Notes under the pieces: model-generated | What the model was told of the DNA's origin: nothing | The model's input: the letters and a program-made list of their open reading frames with translations, nothing else | The model's database searches: none | Assembly: GCF_033115175.1 (NCBI RefSeq) | Contig: NC_084847.1 | Span: 43,261,905 to 43,325,904 of the forward strand | Direction: 5' to 3' | DNA length: 64,000 bases | Source: Lepus europaeus | Lineage: Eukaryota; Chordata; Mammalia; Lagomorpha; Leporidae | Shown: positions 59,468 through 64,000 of the stretch, one piece after another | How the letters are laid out: each line of letters starts with the position of its first letter | How positions within the stretch are numbered: position 1 is the stretch's first letter | Program-made: the position numbers and the translations under genes

Positions 59468-61304
59468 CCCCTGCGGGGACTCCACAGCTGGTTTCCCTCT
59501 GGGCCCACTCTGTAAACCTTGTGCAAGGTCTTGGTGATTTCTGTTACAGACAATCCTGGTGCATCTGCCCTGTATCTGCCTGCCTGGTTACCAGCACGCT
59601 TTGTCTCCTGGAGGTTTACTGAACCATCTTTTTCTGAATTTGGAACACCAAAGGCACACATCATGCAGAGTTTGTGTTGTGCACTGCAGGCTCTCCTCCG
59701 TGTGGTTAGAGTCTGTGACAGTGTGAGGTGGGGTTTTCTTCAGGACCCCATCTTGTTAGCACAGGCTCATTACACCATCTGCCTTCCCCCCCACCCCGCC
59801 TCGCCACCGGGATCGCAAGCCAGCTTCTCCGTGCCACTTGCCTTCTAAGTCTTGGCCTGCTCCAGGCTTCCTCGACGCAGGTGGGGAGAGGGCCCAGGGA
59901 TGACAGAGGTGGCTTGGCCTCGCTGCACCCTGGCAGAGGTGCACAGACCCCAGGGCAGGTACAGTGGGACACCTGGCAGCCATTGAAATTGGTGAGGGAA
60001 GATGGCATTCACATTCCTGCACCTGCTCTGTGAGGCCACCATGTTCCCTTGTGGCCCCAAACCTCCCGTGAGTCCCTGCCCACTCCACCTGTGTGGCCTC
60101 AGCTCCCCATGTGAGCTCCCTCGTGGGAGGCGAGGGCTGCGCAGAGGAGCCAGGCTTGCTGAAGGCCTCAGTGGGAGGGAGGAGACTCAGCACTAGACCA
60201 AGACTCTGAGCACCCAAAGCAGCCGCCACCCTCCAGCCAGGGGGCAGTCACCCTCCTGGCTCTGCCACTGGTTTGGGGTCCTGACCGTGGAGGCACAGGT
60301 GTGTGGATCTCTGGGCTTGGCTCTCAGGCATAGGCCCAGGGCCAGATGAGGGGGCAGGGACTGTCTCCAGCAGGCCAGAGATCCAAGAGCCTTGGGAAAG
60401 GACAGGTAGAGGCAGAAGGGCCCCTGCAGCCCTACATTTGTCCCTCCGGGTCCCACATGCAGGTGCACAGGCCCTGCAGGGTCAGCTCTTTTTGTGGCCT
60501 CTACAGGAGCTCTGGGGGTGGGGGTGGGGGTGGGGCCTGTGCTCTTGTCCTCCATTCCTGTAAGGAGCCCAGCCTGTCTGGACAAGGCCCACCCTCTGGA
60601 CCGTGCCCTCCTCAGCACCTCAGACCCCATCTCCCAATGCAGCTGTCTCCCGAGGCTGGGCGTCCACTTGGAATTTCCCTGGATGCACCTGAACCCCTGG
60701 CAGGGGAGGAGGAGGAGAAATGGGAGGGGCTGAAGGGACCAGCCTGGGGTGTGTTTGTGTGTGTGAGAGAGAGACTGGGGTGGGGACTCTGAAGTGGCCT
60801 AGTGGTGGGTGAGCAGGCAGAACACAGCCCTGTCCCTGCACACTTAGAGGCTGAGATGGGCAAGTGGGGGGGGGGGGCTGCCTGGGTGCTGGGGCTACTG
60901 CCCTGTGGCCCTGGGAAACCCAGGGGGGCTTCAAATCCCTCACAGGTACCGCCCACGGCTTCCCTTCATGCTGAGTCACCAAGACGGTTCCCCTCTCCCA
61001 GGCCAGAAGCCACTGCTGGAAGTCACCATTTTCACCCAGTGACCCCTGGCAGGCCCTGGGCCAGGGGTCCTGCCTGTGTGCTGCTTAGGGGGCGGAGCTG
61101 CTGCCTGCCTTGCCCTCAGCTGGAACTGGACCCGCAGCCTGGCAGCTTTGGGCCTGGTAGAGCTGGCAGTGAGGGTGGTAATGGACACCCTGGTCTCAGC
61201 ATGGGAACAGCCACCCCGGGTCCAGCTGCTGAGCTGGAGGCCAGGGGGGCACAGATGGGGAGGCAGTGGGACTGGCCAGGCACTGCAGCCTCTGAGGGCA
61301 TCAC

Positions 61305-61570
61305 ACCTCACCTGTGCACCCCCCCACCTGCATACACCCCTCTCACCTGTGCACACCCCCTCACCTGTGCACACCCCACCTTACCTGCACACATGCCCCC
61401 TCACCTATGCACATCCCCCTCACCTGTGTACCACCTGCAAACCCTCCCTCACCTGTGCACACCCCCTCACCTACACACCCCCTACCTGCACACTCCCCTC
61501 ACCTGTGCACACTCCCCTAACTTGTGCAAACCCCCTCACCTGCACACATCAGCCTCACCTGTAACCCCGG
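61305..61570. repeat. Minisatellite, about 18-bp unit
   Basis: About 14 imperfect copies of a unit close to CACCTGTGCACACCCCCT. It opens a His/Thr/Pro-rich frame on the plus strand that is a by-product of the repeat. Confidence 0.9.
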
Positions 61571-62889
61571 CCAGGCCTGAGCATGCCTGGCATGTGGGGC
61601 TGACACCTCAGAGAGTAGCTGGTGTTGGTTTGTGGCAGCTGCAGTGTGGAGCTGGAAGGGAGGCTTTTATCTTTTCTCTGGCCCGCTGGTGAATCTGGGG
61701 CCCCAGCTGTTGCGGGGTAGGCGTGCAGAGCTGACGGAGAACTCGGTGGCCTTTCTGGGACTTTTTGGGATTTTCCAGGACTTTCTGGGGGATCTTCACA
61801 AACTGCAGCAGAGGCATCGTGCTGAGCGACTCACAGATGTCTTGCAAGAGCAAGCCTTCTGAGGCAGAGGGGCTTTGGGGAGGATGCACACTGGGAGGGG
61901 GCTGCTTCATCCCACATAGGAGGGGAGTGGAATGGCAGAGGGCGTAGCCCCACCTGGGTGAGGGCTGTGGAGGGGCCACCTGGAGCTGCAGTGAGCAATG
62001 GGTGTCCCTGTGGGTGATCTGGGGGAGAGGACCCCCAGCAGCACAGGGACCCCATCCTCCAAGGCTTGGGCAAGCCCAGGGGCAGCTCAGGTGACACCAG
62101 TGGCCAGATAGAAGGGCCCAGGAGCGAGAACAAGAGCAGCCGCCCTGCACCGAGGCTGGCTGCCTTCTGTGGGGGCTATGGGCCTCCCTGTGCAGGTTGT
62201 GTGCTGAGGATGGGGGCTGTCCAGGGTGGAACAGAAACTTGGGGGCATGGGGAGCCCACAGGTCCATCTGCATCATTGTTGGGGTTGACATCTGTGCAGA
62301 CAGGGTGGGGACCTCCATGTTGTGGGATTTTTTTGGATGGACACACAGTCCTGCTCAGTCCAGGCACCTCCTGGGCGGGTACTGGGCCTCAGGAGGTTCT
62401 GGACAGGGACTTGGGGCTCCTCCCACCTTCCTGCACAGACTAGAGCAGGTAGCATGGGGAATACCCTGTAGGTGCAGGCACAGCCCCCAGGCGCCACTGT
62501 GCCTGCCACCTCAGAGAAAAAGAATACGAAACTGATGTCAAACCACAGGGCTGGTTCCCAGCTCCTGACAGAGGGCAGAAGTCCTCAGAAGCTTCCAAAA
62601 CCATCAGATATCCACCTCCTACCCCCACCGGCAGCCGGGGCAGACGACACCCCACTCAGGCATCATGGATGCTAGAGGGTGTGGCCCAAAGGACGTGCTG
62701 GCCGCCAGGAACATCAGCCTATGCCAGTATCTGTCAGCCCATGGGGTGCACACATGTGTGGGTGGCATCCTGAAAGGTGGCTCTTGCCAGCAGCTGGGGC
62801 CTGGTCACAGAGCTGGGATGGCCTGTCCAGGGGGGAGTTAGCAAAGTGATGTCAGAACGCTGCCTGCTGCAGACATGCACTGGCTGGAG

Positions 62890-63035
62890 TTACCACCCAT
62901 GCATGGGCACCCACAATCACCCATTGTCACCCACAGGCACCCTGGGGCACCAGGGACTGGGAGCAAACGACATTTGCTGATGGGCACAGGCCCCCACAAT
63001 CACCCATAGTCACCCACAGGCACCCACATGCTGCA
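62890..63035. repeat. Short duplicated block
   Basis: CACCCACAATCACCCATTG and CCCCACAATCACCCATAG, each followed by TCACCCACAGGCACCC, lie about 85 bp apart. Confidence 0.75.
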
Positions 63036-64000
63036 CGGCAGCTACCCAGCAATGGCCCACCCCAAAAGTGGCCACCAGATCCACTGTCACTTAGACCAGG
63101 TCCCGTGGGGGATGGGCTTGACACCCCCCTCCCAGTGGCGGTCCGTGGAGGGCTCTGCCTGGCCGTGGGCTCCTCTCCACCCGCTGCTCCCCAGAACGCT
63201 TGCACTTCCTCCCAGCAGGCCAGCTTGGATCTAGCATGGATGTCCTGAGGGACTTTGGGTCTGGCTGGCCCTGGGATGCGGTCTTCATGAGGCCCTGACT
63301 CAAGCTATCTCCAGGCAGACACCACCTGTGCAGCCTCCCAGAGGGGATCCCATTGGCGAGAAGGGCAGCTCTGGGGACCCTCTCTTGAGTTCTGCTGCTT
63401 CTAAGGCCACCTCTCACCCATGGGCTGCAGGGGCCCTGTCACCCAGGGCATGAGTGGCCTTGTCCTGAGGTCGTGGTTTAGGGGGCACACCTGTTGCCAA
63501 AACCATGCCTCCGCCAGGCAGTGAAGAAGCCGGTTTGTGGTTTGAGGCCCAACCCAGAGCTCAGGGCTCAGGAAGCCTTTGTGGTTTGCAGTGACCAGAA
63601 AGGCTAAGCTGGACAGATGACACAGGGACATGGATGGGGGCCACAGGCTGAGGACAGGGGCCAAAGGGATGGGGGACGAGGGTGACAGGACAAGGACGAG
63701 GCTGTTTTGCACAAAGCCCTCATGGAGGTATGGGGGGTGTGTGGCAGGATCCTGGCAGACCCCAAAGTTTGGGAGAAGCTAGGGCCAGCACAGGGACACT
63801 CTAGGGACTCAGTTTCCAGCAGTGTTCAGGGACCCTGACTGGAAAGGCGATGCCCACTGTAAAGATGCAGGTCCCCCGCAGCCCAGCCCCACCCTGTCCT
63901 CGTCCCCAGGTTAGCAGACAGCAAGGGGCACAGGCACTGTGTTTTAAGTTGGCAAGGGCTGCAGGAGAGACGGTCTTGGGACTTGGTCTTGAGGCTCATG

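Larger units (their letters stand above)
59470..64000. other. GC-rich DNA without identified genes
   Basis: Apart from the minisatellite and the short duplication, many overlapping open frames exist on both strands, as expected from high GC. None shows a recognisable domain, and no SINE or LINE is visible. Confidence 0.5.

Noticed and set aside
61300-61570. CRISPR-like spaced repeats
   Set aside because: Units are contiguous and diverged without unique spacers, and the genome is mammalian; it is a minisatellite.
60802-61692. 296-aa plus-strand frame
   Set aside because: Its second half is the translated minisatellite and its first half has no domain or conservation signal I can see.
61692-62318. 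Minus-strand frame within the 236-aa stretch at 61.6-62.3 kb
   Set aside because: Low-complexity GC-rich text with no recognisable domain; competing frames of similar length lie on the plus strand.

Overview
This is mammalian nuclear DNA, almost certainly from a lagomorph and most likely rabbit (Oryctolagus). The main evidence is many copies of the tRNA-derived C repeat (CSINE). Their young form opens with a GGCCGGCGCC-type head, carries an internal GGTTCTAGTCC B box, and ends in CTCTGCCTGTC plus an A-rich tail. L1 elements of lagomorph type, an old endogenous retrovirus, a solo LTR and traces of MIR and L2 are also present. Nothing looks bacterial, and there is no operon or CRISPR array.

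Layout. 1-17.6 kb is AT-rich intergenic DNA: minus-strand L1 remnants, a 35-nt relic of the U2 snRNA 5' end, several C repeats, microsatellites, and a decayed minus-strand endogenous retrovirus at about 11.6-15.8 kb. 18.67-20.55 kb holds the one clearly intact protein gene, an intronless minus-strand Ser/Thr kinase of the sperm motility kinase (Smok/MARK-like) type. Its tail carries three 40-residue repeats and ends in a cysteine cluster. Upstream of it (20.6-23.4 kb) lies an AT-rich duplicated array interrupted by a solo LTR that itself contains a C repeat. 23.4-50.4 kb is mostly interspersed repeats: an internally deleted L1 at 27.5-32.0 kb, other L1 pieces on both strands, about 15 C repeats with several readable target-site duplications, and a vomeronasal type-1 receptor (V1R) pseudogene at 37.6-38.5 kb.

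From about 50.4 kb composition changes sharply. The last 13.6 kb is GC-rich, has no C repeat or L1 that I can see, and carries only a MIR relic. It contains a CpG-dense patch near 55 kb, long open frames on both strands, candidate splice sites, a candidate transcript 3' end with AATAAA at 58,422, a strong CTCF-like motif at 59.45 kb and an 18-bp-unit minisatellite at 61.3 kb. It looks like the start of a gene-bearing domain, but I could not assign any gene there.

Functionally, only the kinase (probable role in sperm) reads as a working gene. The V1R and the retroviral genes are broken. Repeat boundaries are by eye and usually good to about 10-30 bases, or exact where a target-site duplication is quoted.
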